The position numbers and the translations under genes are program-made. DNA of 64,000 nt from G963674955 sp963674955 (GTDB taxonomy: Bacteria > Desulfobacterota > Desulfovibrionia > Desulfovibrionales > Desulfovibrionaceae): positions 496,001-560,000 of the forward strand of contig CAXXKR010000001.1 of the NCBI GenBank assembly GCA_963674955.2, given 5' to 3'. Below, piece after piece: positions 26,093-35,576 of this stretch. Position 1 is the stretch's first letter, and each line of letters begins with the position of its first letter. The notes below the pieces were generated by a model that saw only the letters and a program-made list of their open reading frames with translations, did not search any database and had not been told where the DNA came from.

Positions 26093-28727
26093 ACTCCAAT
26101 TCGGAAGCGAACCTGAATCTGTTCCCGCCCTGGGTTTTTGCCAGGTACATGGCCTTGTCCGCCATGCTGACCAGGGTGTCCCCGTCTTCCCCGTCCACGG
26201 GGAAAATGCTTATTCCAATGCTTGCGCCGCTGGTGATGCCTTTCAGCCTGGTTGTCGATTGCAACAGGCCGGTGTTGATGCGTATGGCGACGTTGGCCGC
26301 TTCGGCGGGGTCTTCGAGGTCGGAAAGGATGACCACGAATTCGTCGCCGCCGATGCGGGCGACTGTGTCGCTTTCACGCAAACAGTCGGAAATCCTGCGG
26401 GCCGTGTCCTGGAGCAGGATGTCCCCGAACTCGTGGCCGTGATTGTCGTTTATGTATTTCAGGCCGTCCAGGTCCACGAAAAGCAGGGCCATGTTCTTGT
26501 TTTCGCGTTTGGCCTTGGCCAGGGCGATTTTCAGGCGGTCATTGAACAGCTTGCGGTTGGGCAGCTTGGTCAGGGGGTCGCGCATGGCCAAGTGGCGTAT
26601 CTGGTCTTCGGCCCGCTTGATGTCCGTGATGTCCTGGCCGTTTATGACTATGTCCCCTTCGGGCATGTGCGAAAAACGGAACCTGCACCAACGCTCGGAA
26701 CCGTCCTTGTGCGTGAAGCGAATGATGCGCAGGGGCGGGTTTTCCTTTTGTATGTCCCGCAGCCACATCTGGCGCACCCTGCGGTGCTTGGTGGGGTGGG
26801 TGAAGACGGCGTTGAGCCATTGGTCCAGGGATCTGATTTCCCCGGGAGGAAATCCGAAGATGCGCTCCATGCCGGGCGAGATGAATTTCAGATAGCCGTC
26901 CGGGGTCGCCACGGCTATTCCGTCAAAGGAATTGAGCAGGATTGAGTCGATAAAGTCCTTTTCCCGTTTCAGGGCCTTTTCCATGCGCTTGCGCTTGGTT
27001 ATGTCCTGGTAGGTGCGCACGAAACCGCCGTCGGGAAGGGGCACGGTGAGTATTTCAGCGACGCTTCCGTTGGGCCGGACGTGTTCCATGCTGGACGGCT
27101 TTTCACTGGTAACGAGTTCCAGGTTTTTGCGTTTGATTTCCTCTCTGTCGCCCCTGCCGAACTCTCCGTTCAGGTAGAGCAAATCCAGGAGTTGAAGGTA
27201 GTGCGTGCATTGATCCAGGGCCTTGAGCGGCAGATTGTAGCGTTCGAACAGCCACCTGTTCATCAGGCGTATTTCAAGCTCGGCGCCGACAACCAAAATG
27301 CCCTGGTTCATGTTTTCAAGGGTAAGCTCCAGAAATTTGGACTTCTTGTCCAGTTCCCGCGTTCTTTCGGAAACCTCCGCTTCAAGGGCTTCGGCGTTGG
27401 AGCTCAAGAGCCGCATCAGGTTGCGGTTGTCGCTGAAAACCTCTTCCACCTTTCCGAACCACTGTTTCCAAATTTTCGGAATGGCCGGAATGGCCGGCGT
27501 TTGGTTCAAGGAATGATCCTTGATAAAGTCGACCAGGGAAATGGCGGGCGAGACCAGTTGGTTGCGCAACGCTGAATGCAGGCCCACGGCGGTCAGCATC
27601 AGTGTGAGAAGGATTACTCCGTAGATTGTGAATTCGGGCAGCAGGCTGGACGTCAAGGCGGTTTTCGGTATGGCATAGACGATCTTCCATGTCGTCTTGT
27701 CCACAGGATGGATCAATACATGCTGCCCGTCGAGGGTCTGGAAATTGCTGCCTGCAAGGGGGTTGTTGGTCGCAAATTTCAAGGCCATGGGCGGCAGGGA
27801 GGCCTTTGCCGAATACACCTCCGGGCCGATCATGGCCAAGCCGTCAACGTCGGCCAGAATCTGGCCGTGGTCGTTGATGATCCAAATCTTGCCCGGGAGG
27901 CGGCGAAAGGGACGCAGGTGCTCGGTGAGAAAGGCCAGGGAAATGTCGGTGCAGACAATGCCCATGAATTTGTCGTCCCAATAGACCGGGGCTCCGTGGG
28001 TGACCATGAGGCCGGAACCGGCCAAATCCCAATAGGCCGGGGTCCAATAGTCCTGCCTGCGGGGATTGTTGTCCGGAGTTCCCATAAAATAGCAGGAGAG
28101 ATCGTATAGTCCCTGGTGAAAGGAGGACTTTGCATTCTGGGTTGTTTTGTTGATGAGCGCAAAGTCGCTGGACCAGGGAGAGACAGCGACAAAGTCCCGG
28201 GTCGCCGACATGTAGCAGCTCCGTTGGAAGTATGGAGTGGTCTTGTGGCTAAGGTGGAAAAGCTCGAACATGCCCAGGGCCATGTCGAGTTCCTTGGGGT
28301 CCACGTCCTTGCGCTTGAAATGGAACCCGTCGACCCATATGTTGCCCACGCGGCTTTCGAAACCGGAACCAAGCACTGAATCCAGGAGATAGCTCCTGTT
28401 TTCAGTATTTGAACCCGCGCCTTCCTGCGGTTTTAGATACTTCCGCAAGGGGTTGGATTGCTGTGACAGGGATTGTTTTCTGTAGTTCTCGGCGTAGTCG
28501 CGAAGTTGCTGAATATGGTCGTCGGCGCATTTGACCACGCCTCCCAGCACCGAGCCGAGTTGCAGGGCGTCGTTTCGCAGGGCGTCGAGTTCGTTTTCCT
28601 TGCGGCGTTCAAGCTGGAAGACGAGCAGCAGGATCAGGATGGCGAACAAAGGCACAGCGCCGAGCACCACAAGCGTGCGGTAGCGCTTGAGCAAAGGCTT
28701 TACCGAGTTCGAGTGCAAGTCCTTCAT
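26091..28727 (-). CDS. membrane sensor diguanylate cyclase with PAS domains
   Basis: About 878 residues. Transmembrane helix 1 lies near residues 18-38, then a large periplasmic Cache-like sensor region (to ~residue 315), transmembrane helix 2 (FTIYGVILLTLMLTAVGL), a coiled linker, two PAS modules (one starting LENMNQGILVV, one LLNSFDGIAVATPDGYL) and a C-terminal GGDEF domain. The active site is intact (ARIGGDEFVVIL) and an allosteric RxxD I-site (RESD) sits five residues upstream. There is no EAL domain, so it should only synthesise c-di-GMP. ATG 28727 is preferred over an upstream TTG at 28745; neither has a clear Shine-Dalgarno. Confidence 0.88.
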   Translation of the reverse strand: MKDLHSNSVKPLLKRYRTLVVLGAVPLFAILILLLVFQLERRKENELDALRNDALQLGSVLGGVVKCADDHIQQLRDYAENYRKQSLSQQSNPLRKYLKPQEGAGSNTENRSYLLDSVLGSGFESRVGNIWVDGFHFKRKDVDPKELDMALGMFELFHLSHKTTPYFQRSCYMSATRDFVAVSPWSSDFALINKTTQNAKSSFHQGLYDLSCYFMGTPDNNPRRQDYWTPAYWDLAGSGLMVTHGAPVYWDDKFMGIVCTDISLAFLTEHLRPFRRLPGKIWIINDHGQILADVDGLAMIGPEVYSAKASLPPMALKFATNNPLAGSNFQTLDGQHVLIHPVDKTTWKIVYAIPKTALTSSLLPEFTIYGVILLTLMLTAVGLHSALRNQLVSPAISLVDFIKDHSLNQTPAIPAIPKIWKQWFGKVEEVFSDNRNLMRLLSSNAEALEAEVSERTRELDKKSKFLELTLENMNQGILVVGAELEIRLMNRWLFERYNLPLKALDQCTHYLQLLDLLYLNGEFGRGDREEIKRKNLELVTSEKPSSMEHVRPNGSVAEILTVPLPDGGFVRTYQDITKRKRMEKALKREKDFIDSILLNSFDGIAVATPDGYLKFISPGMERIFGFPPGEIRSLDQWLNAVFTHPTKHRRVRQMWLRDIQKENPPLRIIRFTHKDGSERWCRFRFSHMPEGDIVINGQDITDIKRAEDQIRHLAMRDPLTKLPNRKLFNDRLKIALAKAKRENKNMALLFVDLDGLKYINDNHGHEFGDILLQDTARRISDCLRESDTVARIGGDEFVVILSDLEDPAEAANVAIRINTGLLQSTTRLKGITSGASIGISIFPVDGEDGDTLVSMADKAMYLAKTQGGNRFRFASELE

Positions 28728-28797
28728 GTTTGGTCGTTCCGCCAAGCGAGTTTGTTAGCTGCATTTGAGGCATAGGGGGAACGGGTAAAATGCTTGC

Positions 28798-29856
28798 TTA
28801 CTCGACGGTGACGCTTTTTGCAAGATTTCTTGGTTGATCCACGTCTTTTCCCAGATAATCGGCCATTTCGTATGCAAAGAGTTGCAGGGCGGGAAGGGCC
28901 AGGAAGGTGTTCAGGGGACCGAATACCCTGGGCAGAATCCAGGCATGATCGACTTCAAGATCAAGCCCGTTGTTGGTCAGGGCGATTATTTTGCCCCCCC
29001 TGGCCTGGACTTCAACCAAGTTGGACTTGACCTTGGGATAGAGCTCGTCATCAAGGGCCAGGGCGAAGGTCGGAAACTTGGGGTCTATGAGGGCGATGGG
29101 GCCGTGCTTCATTTCACCCGCGGCATAGCCTTCGGCATGGATGTAGGATATTTCCTTGAGCTTGAGGGCTCCCTCAAGGGCCAGCGGAAAGTTGAGACCG
29201 CGGCCGAGGTACATGAAGCTGTCCGCCTCGGAGTAGAGCCGGGCGAGGGTCTGGGCCTTTTCGCGCATCAGGGGCAGTTCCCTGTCCAGCAGGTCGGGCA
29301 GGGAGCGCAACTCGGCCAGGGTCCGGGAGGCCGTGCCGGAGTCCAGCTTGCCGTTTTCCGCACCCCAGTAAAGGGCGAGAAGCAGCAGGGCGGTTATCTG
29401 GCTGCACATGGCCTTGGTGGAGGCCACGCTGATTTCCGGGCCGGCCTGGGTGTACATGACATGGTCGGATTCGCGGGCCACGCTGGAGCCCACCACGTTG
29501 CAAAGCCCCAGCACGGGCAGGCCGTGCTCCCTGGCGAGGCGAAGACCGGCCAGGGTGTCCGCTGTCTCTCCGGACTGGCTGATGGTCAGGACCAGGGAAT
29601 TGGGATCAATGACCGGTTCGCGGTACCTGAACTCCGAGGCGATCTCCACCTGGACCGGTATCTTGGCCCATTGCTCGATGAGGTACTTGCCCCACAGCCC
29701 GGCGTGGTACGATGTGCCGCAGGCCACGATGTGCAAGCGGCCGGGCAGGCGCAGGTCCGCCAACTCGGGCAGGTAGATGCTGTCCCCCTGTCCGTTCACG
29801 CGTCCGGCAAGGCAGTCCGTGATGACTTTGGGCTGCTCGAATATTTCCTTGGCCAT
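28798..29856 (-). CDS. GlmS C-terminal SIS (isomerase) fragment
   Basis: 352 residues beginning at the Met that corresponds to the natural domain border (MAKEIFEQP). Two SIS domains are present, with ACGTSYHAGL, TISQSGETADTLAGL and, at the C-terminus, the catalytic tail NLAKSVTVE. No good Shine-Dalgarno lies before this ATG (AAAGGG is about 15 bases away), so independent translation would be weak. Confidence 0.5.
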   Translation of the reverse strand: MAKEIFEQPKVITDCLAGRVNGQGDSIYLPELADLRLPGRLHIVACGTSYHAGLWGKYLIEQWAKIPVQVEIASEFRYREPVIDPNSLVLTISQSGETADTLAGLRLAREHGLPVLGLCNVVGSSVARESDHVMYTQAGPEISVASTKAMCSQITALLLLALYWGAENGKLDSGTASRTLAELRSLPDLLDRELPLMREKAQTLARLYSEADSFMYLGRGLNFPLALEGALKLKEISYIHAEGYAAGEMKHGPIALIDPKFPTFALALDDELYPKVKSNLVEVQARGGKIIALTNNGLDLEVDHAWILPRVFGPLNTFLALPALQLFAYEMADYLGKDVDQPRNLAKSVTVE

Positions 29857-30623
29857 GAAATGCTTGTATCCGCCCTTTCTGGGCGGCCTGAACGTCCCAA
29901 TCGATGTGCTCGACGTTCTTTTGGATCGGCTCCAGGCTGTTTGTCCTGAAGACGCTCCAGGATGTTGGAGTCGATGCGCACAAGTTCTCCGTCCTCCAGA
30001 AAAACGACTTCGCGCGTGTAGGGCAGGAAGGCGGGAATGTCCGAGGCCACGAAGTTCTCGCCGGTGCCGATGCCCATGACCAGGGGGCTGGACATTCTGG
30101 CTGCATAGACCACGCCGGGCTCCTCGGTGTTGACCAGGGCTATGGCGTAGGCGCCCTCGGCCTGGTTCAGGGCCCAGGACAGGGCCTTCATTGTGTCCTT
30201 GAGGGTTTTCATGCCCTCTGAAATAAGATTGGCCAGGACTTCGGTGTCGGTCTCGGACTTGAACTCGTAGCCCTTGGCCTGCAGTTCCCCGCGCAGCTTC
30301 TGGTAGTTTTCGATGATGCCGTTGTGGATCAGGGCCAGCTTGCCTGAATTGTCGGTGTGCGGGTGGGCGTTGCGTTCAGACGGCTCGCCGTGGGTGGCCC
30401 AGCGCGTGTGGCCGATGCCGGTTGAGGCGTTGAGCATGTTCTCGCTGGCCAGCCGTTTTTCCAGCTGCGCCAGTTTGCCTTGGGCCCGGACCACTTTCAG
30501 GTCCGCCACCTGCACGCAGGCCACGCCCGCGGAATCGTAGCCGCGATATTCAAGCCTTCTGAGTCCCTCAACGATCAGGGGGATGGCCGGTCTGTGTCCG
30601 CTGTATCCGATTATTCCGCACAT
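29796..30623 (-). CDS. GlmS N-terminal glutaminase fragment
   Basis: If translated as read, this frame gives 275 residues: about 220 residues of class-II glutamine amidotransferase (N-terminal Cys2 of MCGIIGY, HTRWATHGEPSERNAHPH, HNGIIENY), then ~55 out-of-frame residues rich in Arg and Ser up to the stop. The domain itself looks complete. GGAGA precedes the ATG. Confidence 0.5.
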   Translation of the reverse strand: MCGIIGYSGHRPAIPLIVEGLRRLEYRGYDSAGVACVQVADLKVVRAQGKLAQLEKRLASENMLNASTGIGHTRWATHGEPSERNAHPHTDNSGKLALIHNGIIENYQKLRGELQAKGYEFKSETDTEVLANLISEGMKTLKDTMKALSWALNQAEGAYAIALVNTEEPGVVYAARMSSPLVMGIGTGENFVASDIPAFLPYTREVVFLEDGELVRIDSNILERLQDKQPGADPKERRAHRLGRSGRPERADTSISWPRKYSSSPKSSRTALPDA

Positions 30624-30672
30624 GTTGTCTTGTCTCCGATAGTCGGGCCTCCATTGCGGCCCCAGTCAGTTT

Positions 30673-31281
30673 TCAGTCCTGGACCGTTTTCCAGAAGCCG
30701 GGCCATTGGCGCATCAGCTCGCGCAGGGCCTTGCCCCGGTGCGAGCGGGCGTTTTTTTCGTCGCGGGTCATTTGGGCCGAGGTCATGTTTTTTCCGGGAT
30801 CAAAGAAAATCGGGTCGTAGCCAAAGCCGCTGCTGCCTTCATAACCGTCAGCTATCACGCCTTCCCATCTGCCTTCGCTTTCAATGAATTCTCCGTTGGG
30901 CGCGGCCGCAATCATCACGCAGATGAATCTGGCCCCGCGTTTTTCCGGCGGCAGTCCTTCAAGGGTTTTCAGCAATTTGGCGTTGTTGGAGTCCGCGTCC
31001 GCGTTCTCACCGCTGTAGCGGGCCGAATAGACGCCGGGAGCTCCATCCAGGGCGTCCACGGCAAGGCCGGAGTCGTCCGCCACGGCCACAAGGCCTGTGG
31101 CCTGAGCGACGGCCCTGGCCTTGATCATTGCATTCTCCCTGAAGGTGTCGCCGGTCTCGGGAATGTCCCCGATTTCGGGAAAGTTGGAAAGGCCCAAGAC
31201 TTCAAGGCCGTATTCCCTGAGCAGGGCGTCGAACTCGGCTATTTTGCCCTTGTTGCGCGTGGCCAGCACTACGGCTTTCAA
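30673..31281 (-). CDS. rdgB: XTP/dITP pyrophosphatase (RdgB/HAM1)
   Basis: 202-residue house-cleaning enzyme that hydrolyses dITP, dXTP and their ribo-forms to monophosphates, preventing incorporation of deaminated purines. Motifs: TRNKGKIAEF at the N-terminus, ADDSGLAVDALDGAPGVYSARY (given as ADDSGLAVDAL and GAPGVYSARY), and the C-terminal SSGFGYDPIF and SHRGKALREL. It starts with TTG, supported by AGGGGT five bases upstream. It sits between the histidine kinase gene and glmS on the same strand, with gaps of 36 and 49 bases, probably one transcript. Confidence 0.92.
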   Translation of the reverse strand: MKAVVLATRNKGKIAEFDALLREYGLEVLGLSNFPEIGDIPETGDTFRENAMIKARAVAQATGLVAVADDSGLAVDALDGAPGVYSARYSGENADADSNNAKLLKTLEGLPPEKRGARFICVMIAAAPNGEFIESEGRWEGVIADGYEGSSGFGYDPIFFDPGKNMTSAQMTRDEKNARSHRGKALRELMRQWPGFWKTVQD

Positions 31282-31317
31282 ATGAGACCCCTTGGCTGTG
31301 GTTGCGAAAGGGTTCTT

Positions 31318-32805
31318 TTACTCGACGGACCCGGTTTCCGCAACAGCGAGAATTGGGGGCAGGTACATGGTGATGGTGGTTCCCTCGCCTTCCTTGCTGG
31401 ACAAGTCAACCTTGCCGCCGATGTCGTCGACGATCTTCTTGATCATGGCCAGTCCCAGGCCGGACCCCTTGCCCTTGGTGCTGAAAAAGGGGCTGAAAAC
31501 CTTGTCCCTGATGTCGATGGGGATGCCCTTGCCCGTGTCCTGGACCTGAAGGAAGACATAGTCCCTGGTCATTCCCGTGCGCACGTAGAGTTCTCCGCCA
31601 TCGGGCATGGCTTCAATTGAGTTCTTGACCATGTTGATGAGGCTCTGTTTCACCGTCTCGGTGTCGGCCTGGGCCTTGGCCAGTCCGCTGGTCAGGTCCG
31701 TGTGCACGGTTATTCCGTGGTTGTCGCAGCCAAACGACATGATCTTCATGGTCTGGCCCACGGCCTGGTTCACATCCACTGTGCCGCTGCTGGCTTCGGT
31801 GGGACGGGAAAAATTGAGAATGCTCTTCAGGATGTTGTCCAGCCTCTTGGATTCGGAAAGGATGATGGACAGTTTTTCCCTTGATTTTTCGTCCAGGTCC
31901 GGATTCCTGAGCAGGGAGTTGGTGAATCCGCTGATGGCGAACAGGGGGTTTCTGATTTCGTGGGCGATGTATGTCGACAGTTCGCCGATGGAGGCCAGTT
32001 TTTCGGATTGCTGGAGGCGCTGCTCAATCTGGGTGCGCTGGGTGATGTCCCGGCGCATGACCACGATGTTGGTCAGCTTGGAGTCGGAACCGAAGATCGG
32101 GTAGGCGTAGACCCTGAAATACTGGACGCGGCCTTCCTCATCCACCTGGGACATGGTGGATTCCGACGCTTCGCCCTTGTTGACGGCTTTTTCCAGAACG
32201 CCCCCGTTGCCGTCGGAGGCTGGGGGGTGGGCGACATTGGAGGCATACAGTTCGTAGAAGTCGGCGTTGACCAGCTCCTTTTTGCTTTTGCCGAGCTTGG
32301 CGCTGGCGTTGGCGTTCAGGTCCACGATGCGGCCCTTGGCGTCCAGAAAGAGAATCTCCTCGCTGAGTTGGTCGATGATGGTCTTGAGCATGGTCTGGGT
32401 GTGCATCAGGTCCAGCTTGCAGGCCACCCAGAGTTGTTCGGAAGTCAGGAGCTTGATGAAGAAGCTGGCGGCCGAGCGTTCCACCAGCGTGATCTGGGGA
32501 GGCAGGGCGGCGCGCAACCCCTTGAGCACGGATTCCTCGCCCGTGGCCTCGATGAGCATGTTGATTTCAGGGTGTTTTTCAAGCATCTCAGCGTAGTTGG
32601 GATAGATTGGCAGGGACATCTCGGCGCTGAACCGGGCCTGCTCCGGCTCCGGGTCGGGCAGGGTGGCGGCGATGAAGCCCATCTCCTCAAGGACGCGGCT
32701 GTTCCCGTGGTTGATGAACATCTCCCAGAAGGGTATCAGGGAGGCCTTGTCGCCAAGTATCCCGATCTTGAAGGTCTTGTTTTCGTTCAACGAGGTCGCT
32801 GTCAT
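31318..32805 (-). CDS. soluble PAS sensor histidine kinase with N-terminal Rossmann-like domain
   Basis: About 495 residues, no transmembrane segment. Residues ~8-120 resemble a nucleotide-binding Rossmann fold (KIGILGDKASLIPFWEMF, then a stretch ending NMLIEATGEESVLKGLR), followed by PAS (~residues 150-260), HisKA with the phospho-accepting His in STYIAHEIRNPLFAISG, and HATPase_c (GKGIPIDIRDKVFSPFFSTK, GSGLGLAMIKKI). The N-terminal domain hints at sensing a nucleotide or redox cofactor. The ATG at 32805 has GGGGA eight bases upstream; a start at 32856 would add 17 residues without ribosome-binding site. No response regulator gene is adjacent. Confidence 0.85.
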   Translation of the reverse strand: MTATSLNENKTFKIGILGDKASLIPFWEMFINHGNSRVLEEMGFIAATLPDPEPEQARFSAEMSLPIYPNYAEMLEKHPEINMLIEATGEESVLKGLRAALPPQITLVERSAASFFIKLLTSEQLWVACKLDLMHTQTMLKTIIDQLSEEILFLDAKGRIVDLNANASAKLGKSKKELVNADFYELYASNVAHPPASDGNGGVLEKAVNKGEASESTMSQVDEEGRVQYFRVYAYPIFGSDSKLTNIVVMRRDITQRTQIEQRLQQSEKLASIGELSTYIAHEIRNPLFAISGFTNSLLRNPDLDEKSREKLSIILSESKRLDNILKSILNFSRPTEASSGTVDVNQAVGQTMKIMSFGCDNHGITVHTDLTSGLAKAQADTETVKQSLINMVKNSIEAMPDGGELYVRTGMTRDYVFLQVQDTGKGIPIDIRDKVFSPFFSTKGKGSGLGLAMIKKIVDDIGGKVDLSSKEGEGTTITMYLPPILAVAETGSVE

Positions 32806-32930
32806 GACGAATTCCCCGGTTAAGTGCTGGACGGTATCATTGACTGGAGAATACATGGTTTCAGGGCAAAGCGTAATATCATAATCGCGATTTGCAAATA
32901 ATTTTTATCAGTCGATATATGGGGAAGATA

Positions 32931-34250
32931 ATGGAAAAGAACAAACCGGTCAGGGTCTATGCCGTAAGTTTGGGCTGTCCCAAGAACCGGGTGGACACGG
33001 AAGTGCTCGTGGGCGGCCTCGGTCCCGGAACCGCAATGGTTGAAACGCCCGCCGAGGCGGACTTGGTTCTGGTGAACACCTGCGGCTTCATCCGGCCTGC
33101 GGTGGAGGAATCCGTGGAAACGATTCTCGGCCTTTGGGAGGACATCTCAGCCCTTGAGCCCCGACCCGTTCTGGCGGTGGCCGGCTGCCTGGTCAGCCGC
33201 TACGGGGAAGACCTGAAGAAAGAGCTGCCCGAGGTGGACGGCTGGCTTTCGACCCATGAACTGGAGAAGTGGCCGCAGATGGCCCGCGAGCTGCTGAAGC
33301 GCGGCGAGACGGCGAGCGGCCCGCGGCTGCTCAGCACGGGGCCGGGCCATGCCTATCTCAAGATCGGGGAGGGCTGCTCCCACAAGTGCGGATTCTGCAC
33401 CATCCCCTCCATTAGGGGGCCGCACGTCAGCCGACCCTTGGGCGAATTGCTAAAGGAGGCGGAAACGCTCCTTGGGCAGGGAGTCTCCGAGTTGGTGGTG
33501 GTGGGCCAGGACGTGACCGCCTACGGGTCGGACCTGGGCCTGAAGGACGGTCTGCGCCGTCTGGTGGATGGACTGGCCGCCCTTGACAAGCTGAAGTGGC
33601 TGCGGCTCATGTATCTTTATCCGGCGGGGCTGACCGACGAGCTGCTGGAATATCTGGCCGGGGTCGGCAAACCGCTTCTGCCCTATTTCGACGTGCCCGT
33701 ACAGCACGCCCATCCGGAGGTTCTGGCCTCCATGGGCAGGCCCTTTGCCCGCGACCCGGAAAAGGTGGTGCGCCGCATCAGGAAACACTTCCCGGACGCG
33801 GTCCTGAGAACCACGGTCATAACCGGCTATCCCGGCGAGAGCGACGAGCATTTTCAGGCCCTCTATGACTTCGTGACCAGGACGCGCTTTCACCACTTGG
33901 GCGTTTTCCCCTATTACGCCGAAGAGGGCACCCCGGCCGCGGCGATGGATAATCAGGTGCCGGAGGAAATACGCGAGGAGCGCCGGGAGCGGATAATGGA
34001 ACTGCAGTCGGAGATCAGCGCGGAGATCATGGAAACCCATGTGGGCGAGCGGCTGGAAGTCCTGGTGCAGGGGCCGTCGCCCGAGTGGCCGGGCCTGTTC
34101 ACAGGCCGGACTTGGTTCCAGGCCCCGGAGGTGGACGGCGCGACCTATGTCAGCGCGGACCCGGATTCGGGTGTGGATCTTGCTCCCGGCGACATGGTCG
34201 AGGCCGAGATCGTGCAGTCCACGACCTACGACCTTTCGGCCCTGGTCTAA
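32931..34250 (+). CDS. rimO: ribosomal protein S12 methylthiotransferase RimO
   Basis: 439-residue radical-SAM enzyme that adds a methylthio group to the conserved Asp of ribosomal protein S12. It has the UPF0004 domain with three Cys (SLGCPKNRVDTE, VNTCGFI, AVAGCLVSRYG), the radical-SAM motif GCSHKCGFCTIP and a C-terminal TRAM domain. RimO-specific features such as IGEGCSHKC and the IRGPHVSRP-type segment are seen. ATG 32931 was chosen because GGGGAAG lies directly upstream; an in-frame start at 32892 lacks one. It converges on serS with only three bases between stop codons. Confidence 0.93.
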   Translation: MEKNKPVRVYAVSLGCPKNRVDTEVLVGGLGPGTAMVETPAEADLVLVNTCGFIRPAVEESVETILGLWEDISALEPRPVLAVAGCLVSRYGEDLKKELPEVDGWLSTHELEKWPQMARELLKRGETASGPRLLSTGPGHAYLKIGEGCSHKCGFCTIPSIRGPHVSRPLGELLKEAETLLGQGVSELVVVGQDVTAYGSDLGLKDGLRRLVDGLAALDKLKWLRLMYLYPAGLTDELLEYLAGVGKPLLPYFDVPVQHAHPEVLASMGRPFARDPEKVVRRIRKHFPDAVLRTTVITGYPGESDEHFQALYDFVTRTRFHHLGVFPYYAEEGTPAAAMDNQVPEEIREERRERIMELQSEISAEIMETHVGERLEVLVQGPSPEWPGLFTGRTWFQAPEVDGATYVSADPDSGVDLAPGDMVEAEIVQSTTYDLSALV

Positions 34251-34253
34251 CGG

Positions 34254-35531
34254 CTAAGGGGCCTCCACCTTTTCGATTCCGCCCATGTATGGCTTGAGGG
34301 CTTCCGGGATGAGCAGGGAGCCGTCGGCCTGCTGGAAGTTTTCCAGCACGGCCACGAAGGTCCGTCCCACGGCCAGGCCGGAGCCGTTCAGGGTGTGCAC
34401 GAAGGCGGTCTTCTTGGAGTCCCTGGGCTTGAAGCGGATGTTGGCCCTGCGCGCCTGAAAGTCCTCGATGTTGGAGCAGGACGAAATTTCGCGGTACTTG
34501 TCCTGGCCCGGCAGCCAGACCTCGATGTCGTATGTCTTGGCCGAGGAAAAACCGATGTCCCCGGTGCAAAGCTCAATGACCCGGTAGTGGATGCCAAGCT
34601 TTTGGAGGATGGTTTCGGCGTTGGCCGTCATCTCTTCCAGATCCTCGTAACTGTGTTCGGGGTGGGCGAAGCGCACCATTTCCACCTTGTGGAACTGGTG
34701 CTGGCGGATCAGCCCCTTGGTGTCCTTGCCGTAGGAGCCGGCCTCGGAGCGGAAGCAGGGGGTCAGGGCGCAGAATTTCACGGGCAGCATGTCCTCTTCC
34801 AGCACCTCGTCGCGGTAGAGGTTGGTCAGGGGAACTTCAGCCGTGGGGATCAGATAGTAGTCCCAGTCGGCCAGCTTGAAGGAATCACCGGCGAACTTGG
34901 GCAGCTGCCCGGTGCCGAACATGCTGGTGGAATTGACCATGTAGGGCGGGATGACCTCGGTGTGGCCGTGCTCGCCCACCTGAACATCGAGCATGAACGC
35001 TGCCAGTGCGCGTTCCAAACGGGCGGCCCAGCCGAATTGGACAGCGAATCTGGCCCCGGCCAGCTTGGCCGCGCGTTCGAAATCCAGTCCTCCAAGGGCG
35101 GTTCCCAATTCCCAGTGCTCCTTAGGCTTGAAGTCGAGCTTCGGCTTGTCGCCCCAATACCTGAGTACGGGGTTGTCGTCTTCGCTCTTGCCAAGGGGTG
35201 TCGTCTCGTTTGGGATGTTGGGGCAGGAGACGAGCCATTCGCGCTCCCGTGCTTCGATCTCGCCCAGTTCACTGTCCAGTTCCTTGACCCGCGAGGCGAC
35301 CTTGCCCATTGTCTCTATCAGGTCGGAGGCGTCCTCGCCGGAACGCTTGCGTTTGGAAATTTCGCCGGAAGCCCTGTTGCGCTCGGCCTTCAGGGTTTCC
35401 ACTTCCTGCACCAGTTCCTTGCGCTTTTGGTCAAGGGAGTTGAAGACCTCTATGTCGATATCGGAGCCGCGCTTTTCAAGGGCCTCCCTTACGAGCTCCG
35501 GGTTCTTCTGCACGAGTTTCAAATCAAGCAT
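34254..35531 (-). CDS. serS: seryl-tRNA synthetase
   Basis: 425-residue class-II aminoacyl-tRNA synthetase charging tRNA-Ser. Layout: N-terminal coiled-coil tRNA-binding arm (residues ~1-105, [21 protein letters not shown]), then the catalytic core with class-II motif 2 ([21 protein letters not shown], seen as [14 protein letters not shown] and [12 protein letters not shown]) and motif 3 ([17 protein letters not shown]). Length and motifs are standard. It shares the intergenic junction with rimO without a recognisable terminator. Confidence 0.96.
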   Translation of the reverse strand: MLDLKLVQKNPELVREALEKRGSDIDIEVFNSLDQKRKELVQEVETLKAERNRASGEISKRKRSGEDASDLIETMGKVASRVKELDSELGEIEAREREWLVSCPNIPNETTPLGKSEDDNPVLRYWGDKPKLDFKPKEHWELGTALGGLDFERAAKLAGARFAVQFGWAARLERALAAFMLDVQVGEHGHTEVIPPYMVNSTSMFGTGQLPKFAGDSFKLADWDYYLIPTAEVPLTNLYRDEVLEEDMLPVKFCALTPCFRSEAGSYGKDTKGLIRQHQFHKVEMVRFAHPEHSYEDLEEMTANAETILQKLGIHYRVIELCTGDIGFSSAKTYDIEVWLPGQDKYREISSCSNIEDFQARRANIRFKPRDSKKTAFVHTLNGSGLAVGRTFVAVLENFQQADGSLLIPEALKPYMGGIEKVEAP

Positions 35532-35576
35532 TCCGATCTCCTGAATGGCTGAGCGTTTGACGCATTATGCTTCCAG

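Larger units (their letters stand above)
28798..30623 (-). pseudogene. glmS: glmS interrupted by two apparent +1 frameshifts
   Basis: Glutamine-fructose-6-phosphate aminotransferase makes glucosamine-6-phosphate for peptidoglycan and LPS and is normally one ~607-residue protein. Here the glutaminase half (MCGIIGYSG..., from 30623) is intact to about 29964, where the expected frame moves by one base (DSN then SWSVFRTNSLEP). It moves again near 29875 (DVQAAQKG then GYKHFMAKEIFEQP), after which the sugar-isomerase half runs in frame to the stop. Both shifts fall in the interdomain linker and each equals one extra base. Sequencing error, a true null, or a split two-subunit enzyme are all possible. 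It lies downstream of rdgB. Confidence 0.75.

Noticed and set aside
30624..30672. A glmS ribozyme/riboswitch upstream of glmS
   Set aside because: Only 49 bases separate rdgB from glmS, too short for the ribozyme, and no matching core is seen.
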